Below, piece after piece: positions 1-7,390 of a stretch of DNA of 40,899 nt. The notes under the pieces are model-generated. The model had not been told where the DNA came from, did not search any database, and was given only the letters and a program-made list of their open reading frames with translations. The DNA is from Gammaproteobacteria bacterium (GTDB taxonomy: Bacteria; Pseudomonadota; Gammaproteobacteria; Pseudomonadales; JAUIET01), in assembly GCA_030431775.1 (NCBI GenBank), contig JAUIHW010000035.1, positions 1 through 40,899 on the forward strand. Reading direction: 5' to 3'. The number at the start of each line of letters is the position of its first letter. Position 1 is the first letter of the stretch. The translations under genes and the position numbers were made by a program.

Positions 1-392
1 TCACTCAGTTCAACCTGCCCTTCTGGAGCGGCCTGGCCGAAGGCGAATTCCGCTGCACGGCCTGTGAGGATTGTGGCCATTTGAGCTTTCCACCGAAGTC
101 GATTTGCCCGCTTTGTCAGAGTAACTCGATTACCTGGCAGGCGCTCAATGGCCGGGGCCAGGTGTACAGCGTCAGTACCATACATGCGGTTGCACCGGCG
201 CTAGCAGCCGATGGCCCACTGCGAGTGGCCATTGTAGACCTCGACGAACAAGTCCGTCTGGTCGTCCGCTTACTCGACGATAGCCAGGCATGCACCATTG
301 GCGACCGTGTGGAATTAGTAGTTACCAAACACAGCGATGACCAGCTTTTCTTTGCCGCACGAAAAATACTTCCGGAGAACCCCAATGCCTGA
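1..392 (+). CDS. DUF35 zinc-ribbon/OB-fold protein (5' end cut by window)
   Basis: The frame is already open at base 3 and ends with TGA at 390-392, so about 129 residues are visible and the true start lies left of the window. The visible part begins with an FW-containing segment, then a rubredoxin-like zinc ribbon with two knuckles (CEDC and CPLC, ten residues apart), then a beta-rich stretch of about 80 residues that fits an OB fold. This is the layout of DUF35 / OB-fold acyl-CoA-associated proteins. In characterised cases they are small partners of thiolases or acyl-CoA hydratases, so a thiolase-like gene just upstream is likely but cannot be seen. The stop overlaps the start of the RidA gene by 8 bp, which implies cotranscription. 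A TTG at 81 is internal to the zinc ribbon and is not a credible start. The family call is fairly sure; the substrate is unknown. Confidence 0.85.
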   Translation, partial: TQFNLPFWSGLAEGEFRCTACEDCGHLSFPPKSICPLCQSNSITWQALNGRGQVYSVSTIHAVAPALAADGPLRVAIVDLDEQVRLVVRLLDDSQACTIGDRVELVVTKHSDDQLFFAARKILPENPNA

Positions 393-738
393 ACTCATCC
401 CCCACTTCACCACTGCCAAACGCGCCGGCGATTTTATTTTTGTATCCGGCCAATTGCCATTCGAGGCGCCGGGGAAAATCATCGACGGTGATATTGAAGA
501 ACAGCTACAGCAATGCATGCGCAACATTGAGCAGGCGCTGGATGAGGTGGGTGCGTCACTCAGCGACGTTGTTAAAAACATGGTTTGGCTCGTGAACACC
601 GAGGATTTCCCACGCTTTAATCAGGCATACGCCGAATACTTTCCGCAACAACCGCCGGCGCGCGCAACCGTCTGCTCCGCACTAATGGTTAGCGGTGCAC
701 TCATCGAAATTGAAGCAACGGCTTACAAGCCAATCTAA
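385..738 (+). CDS. RidA family (YjgF/YER057c/UK114) enamine/imine deaminase
   Basis: A 117-residue protein, the usual length for RidA trimers. RidA enzymes hydrolyse reactive enamine/imine intermediates released by PLP enzymes such as threonine dehydratase, giving 2-ketoacids and ammonia. The family pattern is present: FVSGQLP near residue 20, the arginine that binds the carboxylate in PARATV (Arg93), and the IEIEATA strand with its acidic residue near 110. The ATG at 385 is chosen because it gives the standard N-terminus. An upstream in-frame start at 337 would add 16 residues that overlap the DUF35 gene and look nothing like RidA. The gene overlaps its upstream neighbour by 8 bp. A PLP ammonia-lyase of the enamine-producing fold is encoded nearby on the other strand (2851-3837), which fits a detoxifying role, but a dedicated catabolic deaminase is equally possible. 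Confidence 0.9.
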   Translation: MPELIPHFTTAKRAGDFIFVSGQLPFEAPGKIIDGDIEEQLQQCMRNIEQALDEVGASLSDVVKNMVWLVNTEDFPRFNQAYAEYFPQQPPARATVCSALMVSGALIEIEATAYKPI

Positions 739-761
739 GCAGCCAGACTGAGGAGTCAGCA

Positions 762-1844
762 ATGAAGATATCTGTACTGGGTGGAGGTCACGGTTGCTAT
801 GCGGCAGCCGCCGAGCTTTCCGAGAATGGCCACGAGGTTTGCCTTTGGCGGCGCGACAGCGATGCCCTGCAGCCGATCCGTGACAACGGCCATATCACGG
901 TTGTGGATTACAGGGGTGAGCGTGCGATTCCCATCGCAAAGCTTAGCGATTCGCTTGAAGAAGCAGTTGCCCATGCCGAGCTGTTGGTTATGCCGCTGCC
1001 CGCACACACCCATGCTGACCTGGCTGCAAAGCTGGCGCCGCTGCTACGTGATGAACAAGTCGTATTCTTTCCACCTGGAACCTTTGCCAGTTATTTGTTC
1101 AGCAAAGCCATGAAAGATGCAGGCAATGACGCTGATGTTTCTTTTGCTGAAACCGGAACCCTGCCGTACCTGGCACGCAAGCACGGCGCTACGCGGGTGG
1201 TTTGCAGTGGCTATGCCACTCGACTGCCAACCGGCGTGTTACCGGCACGCAACAAAAACAAAGCGTTTGCTGTATTAAAGCAGGCATACCCGGCAGTTGA
1301 GGAAATTGAAGATGCACTGAGTGGTGCTTTAATGAATGCGGGGCCGATTATACACCCCCCGTTGATCATGATGAACGCGGGGCCGCTGGAGCACTTCGAC
1401 GCCTGGGATATTCATAACGAAGGTACTCAGCCTTCTATTCGACGGGTAACCACGGCCCTGGACCAGGAACGCATGAATATCCGTGAAGCACTGGGATATG
1501 CAGCTCCCCACTTTCCGCTGGCCGATCATTATGCCACTGAAGGCGATGAGTGGATGTATGGCCGCGCCGCGCATGAAAAACTTACCGACAGTGGCGACTG
1601 GCGTGAACACATCGTACTGACTGAACATCGCTACATGACGGAGGACACCGCTCTTGGCTTGTCCTTTTTAGTATCTGTGGGGCGCTGGTGTAATACACCC
1701 ACCCCTATCGCTGCAGGCTTCCTGGCGATAGCCTCAGCAATTACCGACCGCGATCTGTATGCCGAAGGCCGCACGCTGGATCGCCTGGGCCTTAACGCGC
1801 TCAGCCAGAGCGCAATGCGCGAGCTGCTGGAGGAAGGTCCGTGA
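762..1844 (+). CDS. Opine/octopine dehydrogenase family NAD(P)-dependent oxidoreductase
   Basis: A 360-residue protein with an N-terminal Rossmann domain that starts at once with a glycine-rich loop (SVLGGGHGCYAA, residues 4-15). The C-terminal half is the helical domain typical of octopine/nopaline dehydrogenases. The family active-site segment is visible: Asn192 and His198 in NAGPIIHPPL, followed by a second asparagine (Asn205) in LIMMNAGP. Known members reductively join an amino acid to a 2-ketoacid, or run the reverse reaction, using NAD(P)H. A GAGGAG ribosome-binding site at about 749-754 precedes the ATG. The last four bases overlap the next gene. The neighbours (RidA, 3-hydroxyacyl-CoA dehydrogenase) suggest oxidative breakdown of an N-substituted amino acid, which is an inference. 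Family confidence is high; the substrate cannot be read. Confidence 0.88.
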   Translation: MKISVLGGGHGCYAAAAELSENGHEVCLWRRDSDALQPIRDNGHITVVDYRGERAIPIAKLSDSLEEAVAHAELLVMPLPAHTHADLAAKLAPLLRDEQVVFFPPGTFASYLFSKAMKDAGNDADVSFAETGTLPYLARKHGATRVVCSGYATRLPTGVLPARNKNKAFAVLKQAYPAVEEIEDALSGALMNAGPIIHPPLIMMNAGPLEHFDAWDIHNEGTQPSIRRVTTALDQERMNIREALGYAAPHFPLADHYATEGDEWMYGRAAHEKLTDSGDWREHIVLTEHRYMTEDTALGLSFLVSVGRWCNTPTPIAAGFLAIASAITDRDLYAEGRTLDRLGLNALSQSAMRELLEEGP

Positions 1845-2854
1845 ACCAGACTGTCAATAACAGCCTGCCAGCAGTGGCGATCATCGGTGCCGGACGCATG
1901 GGCCGCGGTATAGCAACCAGTTGTGCGCTGGCGGGCGCGCCGGTAATGGTGGTTGACCTCAAGCAGCGCGACGCGAGCAACCGCGAGCGGCTGTTTGCTG
2001 AGGCCAGAGAAGAAATTCGCAAAGACTTGCAGTTTCTGGTGCAGGCCGGCTTGATTGCCGATATTGCAGTGAACGACATACTGGACATTATTGTCTTCTG
2101 CGGGGCGAAGCAGGCGGCCGCCGTGCTGGTGGACTACCCGTTAATATTTGAAGGCGTACCAGAGGTGATTGACGCCAAACGACAGGCCATGGAGTACTGC
2201 AATGAGCATGCCGCCGCCGACGCGGTAATCACCTCTACCACATCGACGTTTCTGGTAAACGATCTCGCGGGCATGGTGGATAACCCCACCCGCTTTGCCA
2301 ACGCCCACTGGCTGAACCCGGCTCATCTGATGCCGCTCGTAGAGATCAGTCGCGGCGAACACACCAGCCAGGAAACGATCGACCAGCTGCAGACCATGCT
2401 GCAGCAATTTGGCAAAGTACCCGTCGTTTGCGCCGCTTCACCCGGTTACATCGTGCCACGCCTGCAAGCTTTGGCGATGAATGAAGCGGCACGCCTGGTT
2501 GAGGAAGGCGTTGCCAGCGCCGAGGATGTTGATAAAGCGGTGCACTATGGCTTCGGGCTGCGCTTTGCCGTGTTGGGTCTGCTGGAGTTTATCGACTGGG
2601 GTGGCGGCGACATTCTGTACTACGCGTCCAATTATCTGGCCGAAGCGATCGATCAGCGCTATACCGCTCCGCAAGTTGTGCAAAAAAACATGCACCAGCA
2701 ACGCAACGGGCTGCGCGATGGTAGCGGATTTTTTGACTATAGCGAACTGAATATTGACGCGTATCGCCAACAACGACTGAAGGATTTTATTGCGATGTTA
2801 CGCCATGTCGATGCTTTACCTACGATCAACCAGCGCCACCAGGCGAGCCGCTAA
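1841..2854 (+). CDS. 3-hydroxyacyl-CoA dehydrogenase family protein
   Basis: A 337-residue protein using a GTG start inside a GTGA overlap with the upstream gene, so translation is probably coupled. The N-terminal Rossmann loop is GAGRMGRGIA (residues 16-25), and an acidic residue near 39 favours NAD. The catalytic set of the family is present: Ser in the TSTTSTF segment (about 132-135), His156 in AHWLNP, Glu168 in MPLVEI, and an asparagine in LAMNEA at the start of the C-terminal domain. Family enzymes oxidise L-3-hydroxyacyl-CoAs or related 3-hydroxy acids. The HWLNPAH form of the histidine motif, in place of HFFNP, is seen in members acting on non-CoA hydroxy acids as well, so a CoA substrate is not certain. 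The upstream DUF35 protein argues for a CoA-linked route. The stop overlaps the convergent ammonia-lyase gene by 4 bp. Confidence 0.88.
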   Translation: MNQTVNNSLPAVAIIGAGRMGRGIATSCALAGAPVMVVDLKQRDASNRERLFAEAREEIRKDLQFLVQAGLIADIAVNDILDIIVFCGAKQAAAVLVDYPLIFEGVPEVIDAKRQAMEYCNEHAAADAVITSTTSTFLVNDLAGMVDNPTRFANAHWLNPAHLMPLVEISRGEHTSQETIDQLQTMLQQFGKVPVVCAASPGYIVPRLQALAMNEAARLVEEGVASAEDVDKAVHYGFGLRFAVLGLLEFIDWGGGDILYYASNYLAEAIDQRYTAPQVVQKNMHQQRNGLRDGSGFFDYSELNIDAYRQQRLKDFIAMLRHVDALPTINQRHQASR

Positions 2855-3837
2855 AACTGGTCGCTACAAAGCGAACAGAAATCTTCCAGCACGATATTCG
2901 CTCCGCATAGAATAATGCCTACCCGTTGCTCCGCCAGGCGCTCACGTAAGGGCCCTAATACCGCCGCTGTGGTTGCCGCCCCGGCTGGCTCTACGGCCAC
3001 TTTCATTTCATCGAATAGCAAACGCATGGCACTGCGCAATTGCTGATCGTCCACCAGCACGATCTCATCTATGGTTTGCTCACAAATGGAGAAAGCGTAT
3101 GGCTTGGTCATCGGTGGCGCCAGGCTGTCGGCAATGGTAGCAATTTCGTCGAGCACCTGAGGGCTGCCTGCCTCACGGCTCACACTCATCACATTCGCGC
3201 CCCGCGGCTCCACGCCGTAAACGCTTACCTTGGGCCAGACCTGCCTTACCGCCGCCGCAAAGCCACCGCTCAGCCCGCCGCCACCAATTGGTAGCACCAT
3301 GGCATCCAGCTCAGGCACCTGCTCGGTGAATTCCAGCCCAGCGGTCGCTGTACCCTGTAACGTTTCCGGCCCGTCAAACGGTGGTATCAGAGCCCGACCT
3401 TCCTTCTCGGAACATTGTTCGCAGGCGGCAAACATTTCCATTTGAGTATCGAACTGCAGTATTTCCGCACCCAATTGCCTGGCCATGGCCACCCGGTTGG
3501 GGCGTGCGGCTTTCGGCATAAATATCTTGGCGTGAGTACCTAATTGCTGCGCGGCGTAAGCGGCCGCGATGGCATGATTGCCGGCACTCATTGCGGTGAT
3601 GCCGCGCCGCAACTGTTCTGCCGAAAGGTTCAGCACGTTATTGATGGCGCCGCGAGGCTTGAAGGTCCCGGTTCGCTGCAGCTGCTCAAGCTTAACGTAC
3701 AGGCCCAGATCATGACCTAATGCAGCAGCAAGCTTCGGGCCGCGCCAATGGTGACTGGGGGTGGTAATAATATAAGGTGCCAGGCGAGCAGCCGTTTGCC
3801 GAACGGCATCCAGTTGTAGTTCATCAGGCAGGTTCAT
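2851..3837 (-). CDS. PLP-dependent threonine/serine dehydratase-like ammonia-lyase (fold type II)
   Basis: A 328-residue catalytic domain with no C-terminal ACT regulatory domain, the size of catabolic threonine dehydratase, serine racemase or threo-3-hydroxyaspartate ammonia-lyase. The Schiff-base lysine is Lys60 in RTGTFKPRGA. The phosphate-binding glycine loop is PIGGGGLSGG, and SAGNHA is the asparagine-containing substrate/cofactor loop. Such enzymes remove water and ammonia from hydroxy-amino acids through an enamine that RidA-type proteins hydrolyse. It is the last gene of a minus-strand run (methyltransferase, dehalogenase, this gene), 18 bp after the dehalogenase stop. Its own stop overlaps that of the 3-hydroxyacyl-CoA dehydrogenase. 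Which amino acid it uses is not decided by the visible motifs. Confidence 0.88.
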   Translation of the reverse strand: MNLPDELQLDAVRQTAARLAPYIITTPSHHWRGPKLAAALGHDLGLYVKLEQLQRTGTFKPRGAINNVLNLSAEQLRRGITAMSAGNHAIAAAYAAQQLGTHAKIFMPKAARPNRVAMARQLGAEILQFDTQMEMFAACEQCSEKEGRALIPPFDGPETLQGTATAGLEFTEQVPELDAMVLPIGGGGLSGGFAAAVRQVWPKVSVYGVEPRGANVMSVSREAGSPQVLDEIATIADSLAPPMTKPYAFSICEQTIDEIVLVDDQQLRSAMRLLFDEMKVAVEPAGAATTAAVLGPLRERLAEQRVGIILCGANIVLEDFCSLCSDQF

Positions 3838-3855
3838 GCATGTTCTCCATTGCGA

Positions 3856-4782
3856 TCAGCTCAGCCCAAACGCCCGCAGCGCCGCTTGTGCAATCGGCCC
3901 GCCGTGCTCCTGCACAAAATGGCCGCCCTCTGCCACCTGCATGGGTTCCGGGCAATTGCGAATCGTGCGCTGCAGGCCCAGCATGTCATCCAGACTGAAC
4001 ACCGGGTCCTGCATGCCGTAAGCCATAAAGCTCTCGCCCTGCCAGTCGTTGCGCCAGAATTGGGTAGCCGCCAGCGAGGTGTCCAGACCCTCACGGGAAC
4101 TTTCAGTCAGTTCGTCGTCTTCACTTTCGCGCAGCATGACCAGTTCCGGAAAACGTCGCACTCCCCCTTTGTAACGCCCATCGGGAAAAGGCGCATCGTA
4201 AGCAGCCGCTTCATCATCAGTCATACCGGCCGTGCCACGCTGCAAGAGCTTGCCCACGGCCAGGTCAGGCTGCGAACGATTGTAGGCACGCCAGGCGGCA
4301 AAACCCGGCATGGCTACCCGCCCATCAGGCAGGCCGGTGTTCATCACAATCAGCCGGGTATAACGCTCCGGCTCAAGCAGTGGCATGGTCAGGCCCAGCA
4401 GGCCACCCCAATCCTGCACCACCTGGCAGACATTTTTTAAATCCAACCGCTCCACCAGCCGCAGCAGGCTATTGCGGTGAAAGTGGTAGCCGTACACTGC
4501 ATCGTCCAGCGGTTTATCCGAGCGGCCGAAGCCAAACATGTCGGGCGCAACCACACGGTGGCCAGCTGCCAGAAACACCGGCATCATCTTGCGATACAAA
4601 TAACCCCAGCTCGGCTCGCCGTGCAGACATAAAAACACCACGCCATCGGCAGGGCCCTCGTCCACGTAGTGCATTCGCAGGCCTTCAAAGCCCGGCAAGT
4701 CATCGACATAGTGTGGTGAATAGTTCCAGTCAGGTAAGTTGGCAAACCGTTCATCCGGCGTGCGCAGTGCTTCTATTGTCAT
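3856..4782 (-). CDS. Haloalkane dehalogenase, class HLD-I (DhlA-like alpha/beta hydrolase)
   Basis: A 308-residue alpha/beta hydrolase. The oxyanion/halide loop is HGEPSWGYLYRKM (about 54-66). The nucleophile elbow is VVQDWGG, with Asp124 as nucleophile and Trp125 as halide ligand; these are the same residue numbers as in DhlA of Xanthobacter. Asp259 in AYGMQD and His288 in EGGHFVQEHG complete a D-D-H triad like DhlA (260/289). A cap-domain tryptophan (FAAWRAY) is in place for the second halide contact. HLD-I enzymes hydrolyse terminal haloalkanes to alcohol and halide in the cytoplasm. The neighbouring genes follow within 9 and 18 bp on the same strand, so it is probably transcribed after the methyltransferase gene. 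Family assignment is strong; the real halogenated substrate is unknown. Confidence 0.92.
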   Translation of the reverse strand: MTIEALRTPDERFANLPDWNYSPHYVDDLPGFEGLRMHYVDEGPADGVVFLCLHGEPSWGYLYRKMMPVFLAAGHRVVAPDMFGFGRSDKPLDDAVYGYHFHRNSLLRLVERLDLKNVCQVVQDWGGLLGLTMPLLEPERYTRLIVMNTGLPDGRVAMPGFAAWRAYNRSQPDLAVGKLLQRGTAGMTDDEAAAYDAPFPDGRYKGGVRRFPELVMLRESEDDELTESSREGLDTSLAATQFWRNDWQGESFMAYGMQDPVFSLDDMLGLQRTIRNCPEPMQVAEGGHFVQEHGGPIAQAALRAFGLS

Positions 4783-4791
4783 GCTTCTTCC

Positions 4792-5706
4792 TCAGTCTGC
4801 CGGCTTTTTGAACAGCAAGGTCATGCGGTGGCTTTCGCCAATGGCTTCCAGCTCGGCCTTGCGCGCCGGGTCATCGCCGTCCACACGCAGGCTCGGCGGC
4901 AAACGCCAGACAAAGTCAGCGGTCGTCGGCTGGTCCTTCGGGTTTTCATTGACAGCCGCTTCATCCACCAGCTCAAAACCTGCAGCCTCGAACTGCGCTA
5001 CCACAAAACTCTTTTTTAAATAACCATTCTGCCCAGCGGCCCAATCGTCCGGCATGTCGGGCCGGGCTTCGTGCTGCACCACGCCCACAACACCGCCGGG
5101 CTTCAGTACATCCATTGCATCCTGCATGGCCGCAGCGAGAAAGTCATTATCGTCCGTTGAGAAGCGCGCCATATTGTGCAGGGCCCGGACGAACAATACC
5201 GCATCGGCGCTGCTGTGCATGCTCTCCGGCAAAGCGCCGAATACAAAGGCTGCCACGGAAGCGCTGTCAGCGACGCTCCAGTCCGCCGTACCAGCCACCC
5301 AATCGCGCACCCAGGTTTGCTTGGCTTGCAGGCGCTCTTCGTTCATAAAGCCAAAGTTACTGTACAGCTCAACGGGATAATCCGCGCCTACCAGCTGGCC
5401 GTCCGGCCCAAGCCAGCGCATCAGAATACGTGAATACCAGCCACCTCCTGGCAGCGCCTCCACCACGGTCATACCCGGCTGAATGCCTAAAAACTCGAGA
5501 GTTTCCTGCGGGTTACGCTGGGCAAACCGCTTCTGAACTGGCGCCGGCTGTTCAGCCAGTACATCGGCCAGACTTAGCTCCGCCGTTTCTGGTGCGGGCG
5601 CATTGATTGCCTCTGACGGTGGTTCGGAGACTTCGCTTGGTTCCGGAGTGGACTGACCGCAGGCCACGAGGGCCAGCGAGAAGAAGGCGGTAATTAGCGT
5701 TTTCAT
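4792..5706 (-). CDS. Exported lipoprotein with class I SAM-dependent methyltransferase fold
   Basis: 304 residues. The N-terminus is a lipoprotein signal: Lys, a hydrophobic run, then a LVAC lipobox with Cys16, followed by a Pro/Glu/Ser-rich linker to about residue 45. The rest matches the predicted-methyltransferase group COG4798, a Rossmann-like domain with motif I around VVEALPGGGWYSRIL (about 80-95), an acidic residue in VGADYP, and DVLKPGGVVGVV (about 195). It is first in the minus-strand run with the haloalkane dehalogenase (9 bp apart). The puzzle is location: SAM is cytoplasmic, yet the signal sends the protein to the envelope, so it may bind another ligand or act during export. What it modifies, if anything, is unknown. 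Confidence 0.8.
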   Translation of the reverse strand: MKTLITAFFSLALVACGQSTPEPSEVSEPPSEAINAPAPETAELSLADVLAEQPAPVQKRFAQRNPQETLEFLGIQPGMTVVEALPGGGWYSRILMRWLGPDGQLVGADYPVELYSNFGFMNEERLQAKQTWVRDWVAGTADWSVADSASVAAFVFGALPESMHSSADAVLFVRALHNMARFSTDDNDFLAAAMQDAMDVLKPGGVVGVVQHEARPDMPDDWAAGQNGYLKKSFVVAQFEAAGFELVDEAAVNENPKDQPTTADFVWRLPPSLRVDGDDPARKAELEAIGESHRMTLLFKKPAD

Positions 5707-5770
5707 GATGGGCCTTTATGTGGTGGAAACCCGCTCATGATCAAAGACCGCCTCAAAAAACGCAAGCTTC

Positions 5771-5802
5771 TTGACTTTGGAGTAGACTCCAGGGTTTATA
5801 GT
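5771..5802 (+). promoter_or_regulatory. ZntR/MerR-type promoter with operator dyad in a 20-bp spacer
   Basis: The -35 box TTGACT (5771-5776) and -10 box TATAGT (5797-5802) are 20 bp apart, the over-long spacing typical of MerR-family target promoters. Between them lies a perfect dyad: TGGAGT (5778-5783), AG, ACTCCA (5786-5791), closely resembling the E. coli zntA operator (CTGGAGTCGACTCCAG). It sits just upstream of the regulator gene, so autoregulation of a regulator-permease operon is expected. It also shows that the TTG at 5802 cannot be the start codon, since it overlaps the -10 box. Confidence 0.85.
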
Positions 5803-5834
5803 TGACCCTGAGCTTGAATAGAGGGGAAGCAAAC

Positions 5835-6293
5835 GTGGTTAGCAATGGCTCGGAGTGCCGGAGGCTGGTAAAAATCGGTACGCTCGCACAATTGGCCGGA
5901 GTCAGCACCGATACCCTGCGGTTTTATGAAAAAAATGGTCTGTTGGCACCGTGCAGCCGCAATGCAGCGGGCTACCGATTGTATTCCGCCAGAGAAGTGC
6001 AGCGCATCCGGTTTATACTCAGCGCGAAATCGGTGGGTTTTACGCTAAAGGAAATTCACGAATTGCTGGCCCTGGAGGTTCGTCGGGAACAGGCCTCCTG
6101 TGAAGACGTCAAGCAGTTGGTGGATGAAAAAATCAGTGTAGTCCGGCAGCGTATCGCCGAGTTGCAGCGTATTCAGGGTTCTCTGCAGATTCTTAGCGAC
6201 GCCTGTTGCGGCGGCGACGAGCCGGCCAGCCACTGCACCATTCTGGAAGCTTTGAATGCCGGCCCTGACGAACGGCTTGCAACGGAGGAGTGA
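5835..6293 (+). CDS. zntR: MerR-family Zn(II)-responsive regulator, ZntR-like
   Basis: 152 residues from the GTG at 5835, preceded by GAGGGG at 5821-5826. Earlier in-frame starts overlap the promoter and are excluded. There is an N-terminal winged helix-turn-helix (KIGTLAQLAGVSTDTLRFYE), a long dimerisation helix, then a C-terminal metal loop. The metal ligands of ZntR are kept with the same spacing: Cys89, Cys124, Cys125 and Cys134 correspond to ZntR Cys79, Cys114, Cys115 and Cys124. The position of ZntR His119 is Glu129 here, while His133 sits next to the last cysteine, so the second zinc site may be built differently. It should activate its own promoter when zinc, or a similar ion, is in excess. 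The stop overlaps the permease start. Confidence 0.9.
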   Translation: MVSNGSECRRLVKIGTLAQLAGVSTDTLRFYEKNGLLAPCSRNAAGYRLYSAREVQRIRFILSAKSVGFTLKEIHELLALEVRREQASCEDVKQLVDEKISVVRQRIAELQRIQGSLQILSDACCGGDEPASHCTILEALNAGPDERLATEE

Positions 6294-7336
6294 TGATTAA
6301 CCTGGCCCAACATTTTTTAGACTTGTTCATCGAGTCGGCGCCGTGGCTATTGCTCGGCCTGCTGGTGGCCGGCGTGATGAAAACCCTGGTGCCGCAGGAT
6401 TGGCTGGGGCGTCAGCTGGGTAAACCCGGCTTTGCATCCACGCTGAAGGCGGCGCTGCTGGGTGCACCGCTGCCTTTGTGCTCCTGCGGCGTCATTCCCG
6501 CGGCACTTGGCCTGCGCCGGGCCGGCGCGTCAAAGTCGGCAACCACATCATTTTTGATTTCCACGCCGGAAACCGGCGTGGATTCCATATCCGTCTCCTA
6601 CGCGCTGCTCGGCCCGTTTATGGCCATAATTCGGCCTATCGCCGCGATCAGCAGCGCGCTGACCGCAGGCCTGCTGGTCGACACTGAAAAAAGCACCAGT
6701 GCGCAGTCGACGACTACTGCGGCCACTTCCTGTTGTGCAAGCAAGCGAGCTTGTTCATCCGGCACGAGTGACAAGCCGACAGCGCAACGCGAACAAACGA
6801 TGGCACAAAAGTTAGCGGAAGGATTTCGCTTCAGTTTTACCAAACTACTGGGTGATATCGCCCTGTGGCTGCTGATCGGCCTTGGCGCGGCGGCTGTTAT
6901 CAAAACCTTTGTGCCGGCGGAGTTTCTGGCGCAGTGGGGTGATGGCCTGCTGGCTTTTGTTGTCATGGCAATTATCGGCGTGCCCATGTATGTGTGTGCC
7001 ACCGCATCCACACCCATGGCAGCCGGCCTGCTCTTCTCCGGAGTATCTCCGGGTGCAGTGTTGGTATTTATGCTGGTCAGCCCAGCCACCAACGTGGCGA
7101 CAGTTGCCCTGGTCAAAAAGGAATTGGGCGGCCGAGCGCTGGCAGCTTACCTCACGGGTGTCATCGGTGTTGGCTTTGTATTTGGCTTTCTCACCAACTG
7201 GCTCACCGAGCAATGGCAAATTGACTTTGCCGAGCAGGCAAGTCATTCCCACCAACTGGTCAGCGCACCGCTGGCCTATACGGCAGCTGCTGTGCTGGCT
7301 TTACTAATGGCCCGAAGTTTAATGCAGCGCAGCTGA
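6293..7336 (+). CDS. SO_0444-type Cu/Zn efflux permease (DUF318/PF03773)
   Basis: A membrane protein of 347 residues from the ATG at 6293 (a GTG at 6290 is also in frame; GGAGG at 6284-6288 serves either). It is built as two similar halves, each with several hydrophobic helices. The first half has PLPLCSCGVIP and TSFLISTPETGVDS; the second has VPMYVCATASTPMAAGL and SPGAVLVFMLVSPATN. These are hallmarks of the permease family that includes SO_0444 and ArsP. The central cytoplasmic loop carries a cysteine-rich stretch (SCCASKRAC) likely to touch metal. Its position directly behind a ZntR-like regulator under a zinc-type promoter supports export of zinc or copper across the inner membrane. Confidence 0.87.
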   Translation: MINLAQHFLDLFIESAPWLLLGLLVAGVMKTLVPQDWLGRQLGKPGFASTLKAALLGAPLPLCSCGVIPAALGLRRAGASKSATTSFLISTPETGVDSISVSYALLGPFMAIIRPIAAISSALTAGLLVDTEKSTSAQSTTTAATSCCASKRACSSGTSDKPTAQREQTMAQKLAEGFRFSFTKLLGDIALWLLIGLGAAAVIKTFVPAEFLAQWGDGLLAFVVMAIIGVPMYVCATASTPMAAGLLFSGVSPGAVLVFMLVSPATNVATVALVKKELGGRALAAYLTGVIGVGFVFGFLTNWLTEQWQIDFAEQASHSHQLVSAPLAYTAAAVLALLMARSLMQRS

Positions 7337-7390
7337 TTGCGTCGCGGCGAGTACAGCAGGTACACTGGGCTTTTGCTCAAGTAAACAAAA

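Noticed and set aside
5802-5834. TTG at 5802 as start of the MerR-family regulator
   Set aside because: It overlaps the -10 box of the regulator's own promoter; the GTG at 5835 has a good ribosome-binding site and gives ZntR-like length.
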